Assembly (NCBI GenBank): GCA_964390065.1 | Contig: CAYMGX010000030.1 | Location: forward strand, 1 to 36,446 | Source: JAAZBG01 sp964390065 | Lineage (GTDB): Bacteria; Fibrobacterota; Chitinivibrionia; Chitinivibrionales; Chitinispirillaceae | Length of the DNA stretch: 36,446 nt | Direction: 5' to 3' | In this document: in pieces, positions 9,301 to 16,488 of the stretch | How positions within the stretch are numbered: position 1 is the stretch's first letter | How the letters are laid out: every line of letters starts with the position of its first letter | Notes under the pieces: generated by a model | Database searches by the model: none | What the model saw: only the letters and a program-made list of their open reading frames with translations | What the model was told of the DNA's origin: nothing | Made by a program: the position numbers and the translations under genes

Positions 9301-9433
9301 AGGGCATCTGATAAGTGCCGCAGTGGAACTTGGACATTATAGATCGAATATGTATTTCAAGAAATTTATTATTGGTGTTGATTACGAACTGTTAAGTGAA
9401 AAAGTCTACCTGAAAGTAGCTTCTGAGTTTTAA
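6353..9433 (+). CDS. Exported gluzincin-like metallopeptidase with TolB-type propeller and C-terminal outer-membrane barrel
   Basis: A signal peptide (MKKLLCGLSIFFTVACCAG) precedes a peptidase MA-like domain with the zinc motif His119-Glu-Ile-Thr-His123. Glu171 in NWFVEGISQ is the likely third ligand. Residues of about 290-600 contain WD40/PD40-like blades of TolB type (VSPDKRFFGYLSSG, YWAADGRIYFNADYDG, SPVVVDNSAIIFSGY). The last roughly 400 residues alternate aromatic and polar residues, are rich in Asn and Tyr, and end in Phe (KVASEF), as expected of an outer-membrane beta-barrel. I infer a surface or periplasm-facing peptidase anchored in the outer membrane. The substrate is unknown. The stop codon overlaps an ATG (TAATG) 51 bases before the likely start of the glutaminyl cyclase gene, so the two are probably co-transcribed. 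Confidence 0.85.
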   Translation: MKKLLCGLSIFFTVACCAGYNHPEIKWRTVTTEHFSINYYDKTEPALYASWKIAEETYAAIAPLFGYKLRNRIELSLADYDDYSNGWADYTSGAIMIWIPDAQMEFRANTTWLRNVISHEITHILSLESNSNRRSTMINMAIDLNLQGPNENFSVQEIAAKITPWPNWFVEGISQLGAERLGHDCWDARREMLLRTAVMARRQLSLDEMGVFSHDSRGNEQIYNQGYSFVKFLVNRCGLDKITAVLRNGASERIDFRTEFSERTGRQVESFYVEWLDSLRESYSVRFPSAGAAETVVSHGGLINAVPQVSPDKRFFGYLSSGRDDAGQTSLLICEYTSGKIIHKIRYAHTSWAFSNDSRKVYLVKSRDPDRHGSFLNDLFSFDLQTRKTTRITKNGRIYNVAVSPVNGGVGVVTFNKGVFQPGILDIASGNIRNTVSTVIGEPILRLSWSPQDSTRFVAEKLVDGVSKLFIYSTVDTTVTSVTSNTAREESPYWAADGRIYFNADYDGVNNIYSSNSEGSDLQRYTNTITGCFSPVVVDNSAIIFSGYNVSGFTIAKCDIKGAAYQVPSGLVCTFKSLPVPKGKVTINATPYRVHYGRKMSEFTIFGAITRNDGLIIKDDNVDIDSTTYNAGVSLSLYQQDPLDKKNKAMGLAAGVAGLNERVADNRKKRYKPTMLYDDNNFLRQKTLMKIPEIRGEILSSKIIKNNNLNTRLNQTFKSQAANADSTDSNSLQYQIYLQPMLSLVNKENKATLQFQVAAVTSIIPVPYLINASLLSEYQLSKNATIAFGAAPSILLSFPSIYGQTAVNSSWIYGQVPVIFNWSTTGTYNEDINYNFNNYSQMTISTGAEFIPFEEIEYVDEDRSGTRLYNANAFYTSALLFHVFPLNKYNTLQLALQGNYYRFDRKMIFNDFKHESAMLLQSTASAKYVFPIVRNINAGNWYYFDNFYGSVGYSLLLEMNGVFLDNPSRKILHDKNYSKNAAAGHLISAAVELGHYRSNMYFKKFIIGVDYELLSEKVYLKVASEF

Positions 9434-9483
9434 TGAGATTTTTGTCTCATGAATGGTTTGATATTTTGATAATGGAGACGGAA

Positions 9484-10230
9484 ATGAAGAGTTGTAAAAG
9501 TATTATAATTTTATTGTTTTTAATAACAGTTGTTGGTGCGCAGTTTCGCCAGACTCCATTTGTGCAACCGAAAATCATTAAACGTATCAATCATGACCGG
9601 AATGCTTTTACCCAGGGTCTTGAAATGTACAACGGGAAACTTATTGAAAGCACCGGTTTATATGGAAAGTCATCACTGCGGATGCTTGACACAAATGGTG
9701 TTATTCTCAAAAAGGTATCTGTTGACAGTGTGTTTGCTGAAGGATGCACGGTTTTTAAAGGAAAATTGTTTCAATTGACCTGGAAGGAATCAATCTGTTT
9801 TGTGTACGCACCATCGGATTTTAAGCTGAAAAAGAAGATTAGCTATTCAGGCGAGGGGTGGGGGCTTGCACATGATACAACATCGATTTACATGAGTAAC
9901 GGTTCCGATACCATATATGTTCGTGATTCTTCATTTGCGATGAAACGTAAACTTCAGATACGTTTTAATGGAAAGCCGCTACACAATCTTAATGAGCTTG
10001 AATTTGCAAATGGTAAACTGTACGCAAATATCTGGTATGAAAACGTAATCGCAGAGATTGATCTGAATAATGGTACTGTAACGCGCCTGGTTGATTGTTC
10101 AGACGTTGTTGCGACCGAGAGACCTGTGTCCCAGGAATGCGTGCTTAATGGTATTGCATACCGGGAAAAGGATTCGTTGTTTTATATCACGGGAAAGAAC
10201 TGGGCGCATTTGTATCTTGTTAAGTTTTAA
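9484..10230 (+). CDS. Secreted glutaminyl-peptide cyclotransferase (plant/bacterial propeller type)
   Basis: Glutaminyl cyclases convert N-terminal Gln to pyroglutamate, protecting exported proteins from aminopeptidases. The sequence matches the five-bladed propeller family (PF05096), with FTQGLE, GLYGKSSLR, FAEGCTVF, GEGWGLAHD, NELEFANGKLYANIW, LNGIAY and TGKNW in the expected order. I choose ATG 9484 over the upstream in-frame ATG at 9433. It has GGAG six bases upstream and directly begins a signal peptide, MKSCKSIIILLFLITVVGA, cut before Gln. The enzyme would thus itself have an N-terminal Gln. The 248-residue length is typical. It is convergent with larB, only 12 bases away. Confidence 0.9.
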   Translation: MKSCKSIIILLFLITVVGAQFRQTPFVQPKIIKRINHDRNAFTQGLEMYNGKLIESTGLYGKSSLRMLDTNGVILKKVSVDSVFAEGCTVFKGKLFQLTWKESICFVYAPSDFKLKKKISYSGEGWGLAHDTTSIYMSNGSDTIYVRDSSFAMKRKLQIRFNGKPLHNLNELEFANGKLYANIWYENVIAEIDLNNGTVTRLVDCSDVVATERPVSQECVLNGIAYREKDSLFYITGKNWAHLYLVKF

Positions 10231-10242
10231 TACGATCCTTCA

Positions 10243-11004
10243 TCACAACCCGACTCTGTTAATCGCCACCGCAGCACATGCTGCACCAAATCCGTTGTCG
10301 ATATTCACAACGGTCATTCCAGACGAACATGAATTGAGCATCGCAAACATCGGGACCAGGCCGTTTAAATGGGAACCATATCCGACACTTGTCGGAACGG
10401 CAATAATCGGGCAGGAAACAATTCCACCGATTACTGATGGCAGCGCACCTTCCATGCCTGCGATTGCAATAATCACTGGTGCATTCAAAAGTACTTCTTT
10501 ATATGCAAACAGACGATGAATTCCGCTGACACCGACATCTGAAAGAACTCTGCACGGATGCCCGATTATTTCAATGGTTCGTTGAGCCTCACGTGCAACA
10601 CTCAGGTCTGCAGTACCGGCTGCACAAATAAGAATTTCCCCATGTACTTTATCTGCAATGTTCCATGATGATGACTTGTGCCAGAATACTTTACCCAGCT
10701 CGTCAATTTCAACGGCCGGAATCTCTTTTTGCACTGCGTCAAAAACATCAGTGCTCGCTCTTGTTCCGTAAACCGTCGCACCGTGTTCGATCTGAGCTTT
10801 TGCAATCGCAACGACCTGATCCGGAGTTTTGCTTTGGCAGAAGATTACTTCAGGATACCCTTTACGTAGTGCCCTGTGATGATCAATCTTGGCAAACCCC
10901 AGATCCTGAAATGGGAGGTCTTTTAGATGTCCAAGAGCATCATCAATAGTAATGCTCTTGTTGTAAAGTTTTTCAAGAATTGACTTAAGATTGTTGTTAT
11001 CCAT
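10243..11004 (-). CDS. larB: LarB: pyridinium-3,5-biscarboxylic acid mononucleotide synthase (PurE-like)
   Basis: LarB carboxylates the nicotinate ring of NaAD and releases AMP, the first step to the nickel-pincer nucleotide cofactor of lactate racemase and related LarA-type enzymes. The PurE-like C-terminal half shows CAAGTADLSVAREA, SDVGVSGIHRL and AGMEGALPSVIGGIVSCPIIAVPTSVGYG, and the N-terminal part carries HRALRKGYPEVIFCQSKTPDQV. The 253-residue length is usual. Its ATG overlaps the dusB stop codon (TAATG), so translation is probably coupled. No larC, larE or larA is visible in the window, so use of the cofactor must rest on genes elsewhere. Older annotations call this family AIR carboxylase-like. 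Confidence 0.93.
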   Translation of the reverse strand: MDNNNLKSILEKLYNKSITIDDALGHLKDLPFQDLGFAKIDHHRALRKGYPEVIFCQSKTPDQVVAIAKAQIEHGATVYGTRASTDVFDAVQKEIPAVEIDELGKVFWHKSSSWNIADKVHGEILICAAGTADLSVAREAQRTIEIIGHPCRVLSDVGVSGIHRLFAYKEVLLNAPVIIAIAGMEGALPSVIGGIVSCPIIAVPTSVGYGSHLNGLVPMFAMLNSCSSGMTVVNIDNGFGAACAAVAINRVGL

Positions 11005-11981
11005 TACAGACCCCCATGGTCACAATTGTTTTTATGATGCTGTGCTGCGATAAGGTTTTCTATTGATGTGTAAATCTTTTGATATGTATCTGCCCTGAAA
11101 ATGTGGTTCCTGTGAACTGTCGCCTCGGAAACTCCCTTTATATACCATGCGCAATGTTTTTTCATCTCTCTGGCTGCATGGCTTTCACTGAAAAATGATT
11201 TGAACAGTTCAAGGTGCTCAAGGGCAAGTGTTAATCTATCAATTATCGATGTCTCCGTAGATGTCTTATTGTCAAGCAATGTCCTGATCTGTTCAAAAAT
11301 CCACGGATTACCATAGGTTCCACGTCCGATCATCACAGAATCACACCCGGTTTCATTAAACATCCTGATCGCATCTTCAGCATGAACAATATCACCATTG
11401 CCGATTACCGGAATGGAAACAGACTGTTTTACAGCCGCGATCCGGTCCCAGAATGAGTGCCCGGTAAACATCATGGTTTGTGACCGGGGATGAACCGTAA
11501 TTGCTGCGACACCGCACTGCTCTGCTGCTTTTGCAAAATCTGTATCAACCCATTCATATTTGTTCCAACCCGAGCGGATCTTGACTGTAATCGGTATTGT
11601 TGTTGACGAAACAAGCGTTTTAAGAATCGTTTCAAAGAGGGGGCGGTCTTTGAGCAGTGATGCGCCACCGTTTTTGCTGACTACCTTTGAAACAGGACAC
11701 CCGCTGTTTAAATCTATAAAATCGGGTTTGATCGTTTCTGAAATCTGCACAGCCGCTCTTGCGAGATGATCCGGATTGGAACCGAAGAGTTGTATTCCAA
11801 TCGGCCGCTCCATCTCAATAAATCGCATAATCTCTGAAGTATTTTTTGATTTATAAAAGAGCCCTTCCGCACTAAGCATCTCAGACACAACAATGTCTGC
11901 CCCTTTTTTCTTGCATATCTGCCTGAATACAGAGTCGGTTACACCAGCCATTGGTGCAAGAATTAATTTTTTATTAAACAT
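11004..11981 (-). CDS. dusB: tRNA-dihydrouridine synthase, DusB/NifR3 type
   Basis: This FMN-dependent enzyme reduces specific uridines in tRNA to dihydrouridine. The TIM-barrel start LAPMAGVTDSVFR, IGIQLFGS, DLNSGCPVSKVVSKNGGASLL with catalytic Cys95, VKIRSGW, ITVHPRS, IPVIGNGDI and the FMN-phosphate loop VMIGRGTYGNPWIF are all present. The residue before the Gly of the Cys motif is Ser where Met or Cys is commoner (NSGCP rather than NMGCP), a mild variant. It is the upstream gene of a two-gene minus-strand unit with larB. The ribosome-binding site is weak. Confidence 0.94.
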   Translation of the reverse strand: MFNKKLILAPMAGVTDSVFRQICKKKGADIVVSEMLSAEGLFYKSKNTSEIMRFIEMERPIGIQLFGSNPDHLARAAVQISETIKPDFIDLNSGCPVSKVVSKNGGASLLKDRPLFETILKTLVSSTTIPITVKIRSGWNKYEWVDTDFAKAAEQCGVAAITVHPRSQTMMFTGHSFWDRIAAVKQSVSIPVIGNGDIVHAEDAIRMFNETGCDSVMIGRGTYGNPWIFEQIRTLLDNKTSTETSIIDRLTLALEHLELFKSFFSESHAAREMKKHCAWYIKGVSEATVHRNHIFRADTYQKIYTSIENLIAAQHHKNNCDHGGL

Positions 11982-12136
11982 GGGCTTAAAATAGATTATT
12001 TAACCGTTTATCACCATTAAAACATAGTTTATGGAAAAAAAATAGTGTTTAGTAGTTGAATTGTGTTACTAATGCTGTCTGGTAAAAGAACTGGAGTAAT
12101 AAAAAATGGTGAGAGCATAAATTAATCTCTTACTAA

Positions 12137-12166
12137 TAGACAAATTAGCGACAATAAATCTATACT
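12137..12166 (+). promoter_or_regulatory. Putative sigma-70-type promoter upstream of the PAC2-family gene
   Basis: TAGACA (12137-12142) and TATACT (12161-12166) are separated by 18 bases and lie about 75 bases before the gene start. The match is moderate and the region is AT-rich. Confidence 0.3.
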
Positions 12167-12242
12167 TTAATACGGTAATGTAAATAGGAAACTTCAGCGA
12201 ACCATTTGGGTGTTGTGGGAGCAAGAATTATGAGGATTGATG

Positions 12243-13172
12243 ATGAAAACTCTTGAAACGATTGAATTTAAAAGCCCACCTACAGTGCTTGCTGCATGGC
12301 CGGGGATGGGCAATGTCGGGTTGATCACTGTTGATTATCTAAGGCGTAAGCTTAATGCACAGTTGTTTGCAGAGATTGATATGAGTCCGTTTTTTATTCC
12401 GGATTCTATTGTTGTCAAAAACGGAATATCACAATTTCCTGAAATTCCGACAGCGGTGTTCTACTATACCAATAACCCGGATCTTATCATTTTTGAGAGT
12501 AATGCTCAAATAAGCGGTAAAGAGGGAATAATGATTATCAAGACGATCCTTGATATAATCATACAGTATCCGGTGCAGCACGTATTTACATTTGCAGCAT
12601 TTGCACAACCGATGTCCTATTCTGATGAGTCTCAGGTACTTGTCACATGCAATATACCTGAATTCCTTATTGATTTACAGCAGCATGGACTTACACCAAT
12701 GCCTGATGGATATATTGCCGGATTGAATGGTTTGCTTCTGGGTGTGGCTGCATCACGGCAGATCGAATCTGCATGTATGCTTGGTACAATTCCGGGATAT
12801 GCAGTCAATCTGAGTTATCCTAAAGCATCACTACAGTTGATTCAGTCGATCAGCAAATTCCTTGACTTTAATGTAGATCTGACAGAAATCAAGGAAAGTA
12901 TCGATAACATGTCACAACAGTTATCGATGATTGAAGAGCGTATCAGAGATTTTGGTTCAGGAGGAGCTGTAACACATGACGATGAACAGTTACAGCAGGA
13001 ACTTGAAGACATTGAACAGGAAAAGGTGCCTCAGTATGTGATGGAAAAAATCGAGCGCATGTTTGATGATGCAAAATCTGATAAGACAATCGCAGGCGAT
13101 TTAAAGAAGGAACTTGACAGATGGAATCTCTTTGAGTTGTACGAGAACCGCTTCCTTGATCTCTTTAAATAA
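12243..13172 (+). CDS. PAC2 (proteasome assembly chaperone 2-like) family protein
   Basis: The N-terminal 220 residues match the PAC2 fold family, with AAWPGMGNVGLITVDYL near the start, FFIPDSIVVKNG, PDLIIFESNAQIS, VFTFAAFAQPM, and GYIAGLNGLLLG followed by CMLGTIPGYAVNLSYPKASLQLI. The C-terminal part is charged and helical (EEIKESIDNM-like, QQLSMIEERIRDF, LQQELEDIEQEKVPQYVMEKIERMFDD) and probably forms a coiled coil. Family members are common in archaea, actinobacteria and some FCB bacteria; outside proteasome assembly their role is largely unknown. Three tandem in-frame starts occur (TTG 12237, ATG 12240, ATG 12243). I pick 12243 because GAGG at 12232-12235 is seven bases away. Confidence 0.85.
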   Translation: MKTLETIEFKSPPTVLAAWPGMGNVGLITVDYLRRKLNAQLFAEIDMSPFFIPDSIVVKNGISQFPEIPTAVFYYTNNPDLIIFESNAQISGKEGIMIIKTILDIIIQYPVQHVFTFAAFAQPMSYSDESQVLVTCNIPEFLIDLQQHGLTPMPDGYIAGLNGLLLGVAASRQIESACMLGTIPGYAVNLSYPKASLQLIQSISKFLDFNVDLTEIKESIDNMSQQLSMIEERIRDFGSGGAVTHDDEQLQQELEDIEQEKVPQYVMEKIERMFDDAKSDKTIAGDLKKELDRWNLFELYENRFLDLFK

Positions 13173-13234
13173 CAATTATTGTTACAAATCAGGCATTATT
13201 GATACAGAATGCATTACTGCAACCGGGGTCCATC

Positions 13235-13717
13235 ATGAATTCCTTATGTGTAAAATATTTTTTTCTGTTCCTCTTTTTTAGTTGTACTCTCTGGGGTGAA
13301 AATAGATCCGGTCCACGTCGTCAGGACGCAGTTGAATACGTTAATAAAGCCGTTGAGTTTGCAAAAAAACATGGTAATGACAGCCTGCTTGGTGCAATTA
13401 ACAAGGTGCATGATGAGTTTGTTCAGAGTGATATATATGTTTTTGTGTATGATACAAATGGCACTATAATTGCGCATCCTGTAAATTCAAAAATTATTGG
13501 TAAAAACCTGCTGGATATTCCTGATATAGACGGAAAATATTTCAGACGTGAAATTGTCAAAAAGGCAACAACACAGGATTCCGCATGGATTACGTACAAG
13601 TATAAGAACCCGAATAATGGGTATATTGAGAATAAGACAACATATATATGCAGGGTTCGGGAAATTATTATCGCGTGCGGGATTTATCCGGAGTCGCATG
13701 GAGCAAGTAGCAAGTAG
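13235..13717 (+). CDS. Secreted single-Cache-domain protein; 3' end runs into a heptad array
   Basis: A signal peptide (MNSLCVKYFFLFLFFSCTLWG) is followed by one single-Cache type 2 domain: AVEYVNKAVEFAKKHG, IYVFVYDTNGTIIAHPVNSKIIGKNLLDIPDIDGKYF, AWITYKYKNPNNG and TYICRVREIIIACGIYPE. Such stand-alone periplasmic domains bind small organic ligands and usually feed chemoreceptors or kinases. None is adjacent here. The start at 13235 is chosen because it begins the signal peptide; an in-frame TTG at 13199 would add 12 residues. The last codons GGA GCA AGT AGC AAG TAG lie inside the AGCAAGT heptad array, so the C-terminal ASSK and the stop codon come from the repeat. Confidence 0.8.
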   Translation: MNSLCVKYFFLFLFFSCTLWGENRSGPRRQDAVEYVNKAVEFAKKHGNDSLLGAINKVHDEFVQSDIYVFVYDTNGTIIAHPVNSKIIGKNLLDIPDIDGKYFRREIVKKATTQDSAWITYKYKNPNNGYIENKTTYICRVREIIIACGIYPESHGASSK

Positions 13718-13736
13718 CAAGTAGCAAGTAGAAAGT
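13702..13736. repeat. Heptad tandem array: 4 x AGCAAGT, 1 x AGAAAGT
   Basis: Five contiguous 7-bp units lie between the convergent Cache-domain and HAD-phosphatase genes. On the minus strand the unit reads CTACTTG, the same register and core as the CTACTGG array at 3731 and the CTACTGA array at 23457. It overlaps the stop codon of the Cache gene. Confidence 0.93.
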
Positions 13737-13746
13737 ATAATCTCTA

Positions 13747-14331
13747 TTATCGGTTACCAATCCACTGAGCGGCTTCAAAAAGTGTAGTACAGGTATAGTC
13801 TGGTTTATAGGAATAATCAATATCCGGGATAGTTCGGCCGGGGGGTTCTGTATGCATTCCTGTCAACACCTGCACCGTTGTGCAACCCGCGCTATGACCT
13901 GCTATACAATCGGTGATACGGTCACCGATCATATAGCTTTTTGTTAAGTCAACAGAGTGTTTTTTAGCAGCCTCAAGAAGCATACCGGGTTCCGGTTTTC
14001 TGCATGTACATCCGGTTCGGTACTTTTCTACCGTTGCCTCCGGGTGATGCGGGCAGAAGAAAAAATCATCAAGAGCGACTGATGTTTCTTGTTCAATTTT
14101 ATTTTCTATTAATTTGTGAAGAGACCGTACTCCGTCTTCGCTTAAGAGTCCACGTGCCACAACCGGTTGATTACTGACAACGATCAGTTTGAATTGCATA
14201 AGTGCAAACATGACAAGCGCATTACCGACATCCGGGAGCAGTTCGATCTCTTCCTCTTTTGTAATTAAACCATTATCTTTTATCAGGACTCCGTCTCTAT
14301 CAAGAAAAATAGCATTATTCATTGTTATCAT
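13747..14331 (-). CDS. HAD-family phosphatase, D-glycero-D-manno-heptose-1,7-bisphosphate 7-phosphatase-like (GmhB type)
   Basis: The HAD catalytic motif FLDRDGV has Asp11 and Asp13. VVSNQP is motif II, the conserved Lys is in CRKPEPGML, and GDRITDCIAG is motif IV. The zinc-binding loop typical of GmhB, CPHHPEATVEKYRTGCTCRKP, is complete. GmhB removes the C7 phosphate from heptose bisphosphate during nucleotide-heptose synthesis for LPS or S-layer glycans. The start at 14331 has GGAG seven bases upstream. The gene follows an APH-like kinase and an SDR sugar epimerase/dehydratase on the same strand, so a surface-glycan sugar pathway is likely, but the exact sugar is not proved. The 194-residue length is normal. 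Confidence 0.85.
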   Translation of the reverse strand: MITMNNAIFLDRDGVLIKDNGLITKEEEIELLPDVGNALVMFALMQFKLIVVSNQPVVARGLLSEDGVRSLHKLIENKIEQETSVALDDFFFCPHHPEATVEKYRTGCTCRKPEPGMLLEAAKKHSVDLTKSYMIGDRITDCIAGHSAGCTTVQVLTGMHTEPPGRTIPDIDYSYKPDYTCTTLFEAAQWIGNR

Positions 14332-14386
14332 TGCTGATCTCCGCGATGATGCTGTTTTGTTTACTATCGCTACCTATACGATATTC

Positions 14387-15415
14387 TCAAACAACTCTCG
14401 ATATAAGATTCGTAATATATCTGTGCTTAAAATGATACTTTGAACGATCAAACAGCTTTTTGGAAATCGCAAGCTGATACTGTTTTCGTTCAGTATCAGG
14501 AGGATTTCCACTAACCGTACGGCGTGATTCCTGAACCGGGAGAAATCCGGTTAACATTGTGCAACACCACTTTATTGATAAAATGGAATAAATGTAATGA
14601 AGTCTGTCCGGATGTACCGGCATCACATCCAGAATGGTTTTTATCTTCCTTATAAATAAAGGATGAAACTCTTCAGGAACAGGGATATCAGGTTGCAGCA
14701 GTGGGTCACAAATCATTTTTGCCGGGTCATCCCAACCGCTGTATTCAAAATCTACAAAATAGAGTGTCCCGTCAACACTGCGTATTGAATTATGAAAACC
14801 ATGATCTGACGGACTTATTGCATAATATTGTGTGTCAAGTGTTGAATCGTAAAGAATCGGATCCGCCATGCATTGCGCATGAAGTGTAAGAAAATATGGA
14901 ATTACATCATGGCTGACAAATGCGATAATTTCTGCAGTAATCCGGTCAGACGATTCAAGTTGACACAGTGAATGAAGATGCTTTTCAGTTTTCATGGCGT
15001 ATTCTCTTAACGTGAAACATGCATCTGAAGCAAACGGAAGATTAAGTGCAGAATTTTTTATCCGCAAATCGTACATCTTCTGCAGTAAATCTGCAAGTGC
15101 AATGACATCATCCTCAGAAACGGTTCCGTTTTGAACCGGTGTTCCCTGAATGAATCCATAAACACCGGTGTGCGCATGGTCATCTTTGAGTAAAGGTTTG
15201 GGAACATTGGTTATTCCATTCTCATGAAGAAACGATAGCATCGAATATTCGGCATCAAGCCGATCGCGAATTTCTGATGGGCTATGGGAATAGTGCTTGA
15301 TAAGCACATCGCCGTTCGCTCCACGAGCTCTGAAACAACGGTTATTACAACCTTCACTAAGCTGTATCAGATTTGTAAAGGTACTGCCATGTATTCTTAG
15401 TGATGTATCTGGCAT
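14387..15415 (-). CDS. Aminoglycoside phosphotransferase (APH)-like small-molecule kinase
   Basis: This 342-residue protein has the APH/choline-kinase fold markers. Lys40 lies in DVLIKHY, the hinge-like VYGFIQGTPV follows, the catalytic loop is SPSDHGFHNSI (Asp204, Asn209), and the metal-binding motif is FVDFEYSGWDDP (Asp222). The SPSDHGFHN form of the loop differs from the HGDLHPGN form of antibiotic kinases and fits a sugar- or glycan-precursor kinase. Its place between an SDR enzyme and a GmhB-like phosphatase supports a role in activating a surface sugar; the substrate is unknown. Spacing is 55 bases to the downstream phosphatase gene and 86 to the upstream SDR gene. Confidence 0.78.
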   Translation of the reverse strand: MPDTSLRIHGSTFTNLIQLSEGCNNRCFRARGANGDVLIKHYSHSPSEIRDRLDAEYSMLSFLHENGITNVPKPLLKDDHAHTGVYGFIQGTPVQNGTVSEDDVIALADLLQKMYDLRIKNSALNLPFASDACFTLREYAMKTEKHLHSLCQLESSDRITAEIIAFVSHDVIPYFLTLHAQCMADPILYDSTLDTQYYAISPSDHGFHNSIRSVDGTLYFVDFEYSGWDDPAKMICDPLLQPDIPVPEEFHPLFIRKIKTILDVMPVHPDRLHYIYSILSIKWCCTMLTGFLPVQESRRTVSGNPPDTERKQYQLAISKKLFDRSKYHFKHRYITNLISRVV

Positions 15416-15501
15416 CAGGTTTTTTCCTGTTTGAAAACGTTATTAAAAATCAGATTCCCGATTGATATCCAAATCGTTATGAATTTGATTTCTATAGCTG
15501 T

Positions 15502-16488
15502 CTACGGTTTGTGAATATAATCAATTGGTAATCTCCTGAGGGTATCAATATATGTATCAACCCATTGGATTGTTTCGTCAATGCCCTGTTCAAGCGTTAT
15601 TTCCGGTTTCCAGTGAAGATCCTCTTTTGCTGCTGTGCTGTCAAGAAGGTACGCCGGATCTTTTCCCGGACGATCACCTGTGATCTCCACGACACTACCG
15701 GCGTGTACATCCATACATTTGCAAATGTATTCAACAAGCTCCCTGATTGCTATATGACGTGCTGTGGAAAAATGATAGACCTGACCTGTTTTCATTGTTT
15801 TACATGCTGCAAGTGTACCCCGTGCGACATCACGTACATGTATAAAAGAACGAACAGTATGACCACCGTCCTGAAGCTGGATTTTTTTACCAAGACGAAT
15901 AAAAAGAATCGTACGTGGTATTATTTTGTAAATCTTCTGTCCGGGGCCGAAAATAGTGGCGGCACGCGTTGATGTTACCGGAAAGCCATATACATCATGA
16001 AATGTCTTGAGGCTCATATCCGCTGCTGCGCGGGAAACGGCATATGGTGTAGATGGATTATAGGGCGCATCCTCGGATATTATTCCGGAACAATTACCAT
16101 AAACCTCCGGTGTTGAAATATGAACATATTTTTTCAGAAATTGACATTTACGTAATTTGTCATGAAACAGTATTGTTGCAAGAGTATTCGTCTTGAACCA
16201 GTCGCCGGGATTCTCCCAGCTTTGTGCAATCATGCTCTGGGCAGCAAAGTTGACAACGTAATCAGGCTTGTACTGATTGATACTATCCATAATCTGGATA
16301 AGGTCTGTGGTAAGATCAAGTTTGTGAAATGTAAAATCGCTACAGTTTCTTTTTTTATAGGGAAGGAACGCTTCATGCGGCTCATCAGAACGACTGATAC
16401 CGATAACGCTCATGTTCTGCTCAAGACAATAATCGACAAAGTGAGAACCGGAAAATGAATTACTTCCAAGGACAACAATTTTTTCCAT
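15502..16488 (-). CDS. NAD-dependent nucleotide-sugar epimerase/dehydratase (extended SDR)
   Basis: The N-terminal Rossmann motif is GSNSFSGSHF, followed by LDLTTD, NFAAQSM, HISTPEVYGNC and TIFGPGQ. The active-site Tyr is in TPYAVSRAAADM. RSFIHVRDVARGTLAA and a C-terminal GIDETIQWV segment complete an RmlB/GDP-mannose-dehydratase-like enzyme. The canonical YxxxK appears as YAVSR, with codon CGC for Arg where Lys is expected. The real start is probably ATG 16488, nine bases after AAAAAAGGA; a TTG at 16509 would add seven residues. It is the first gene of a three-gene minus-strand unit for a surface sugar. The exact reaction (epimerisation, 4,6-dehydration or other) cannot be called. Confidence 0.82.
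   Translation of the reverse strand: MEKIVVLGSNSFSGSHFVDYCLEQNMSVIGISRSDEPHEAFLPYKKRNCSDFTFHKLDLTTDLIQIMDSINQYKPDYVVNFAAQSMIAQSWENPGDWFKTNTLATILFHDKLRKCQFLKKYVHISTPEVYGNCSGIISEDAPYNPSTPYAVSRAAADMSLKTFHDVYGFPVTSTRAATIFGPGQKIYKIIPRTILFIRLGKKIQLQDGGHTVRSFIHVRDVARGTLAACKTMKTGQVYHFSTARHIAIRELVEYICKCMDVHAGSVVEITGDRPGKDPAYLLDSTAAKEDLHWKPEITLEQGIDETIQWVDTYIDTLRRLPIDYIHKP

Noticed and set aside
9433..9483. ATG 9433 as the start of the glutaminyl cyclase
   Set aside because: It would place 17 residues before the signal peptide and has no ribosome-binding site of its own. ATG 9484 has GGAG at proper spacing and begins the signal peptide directly.
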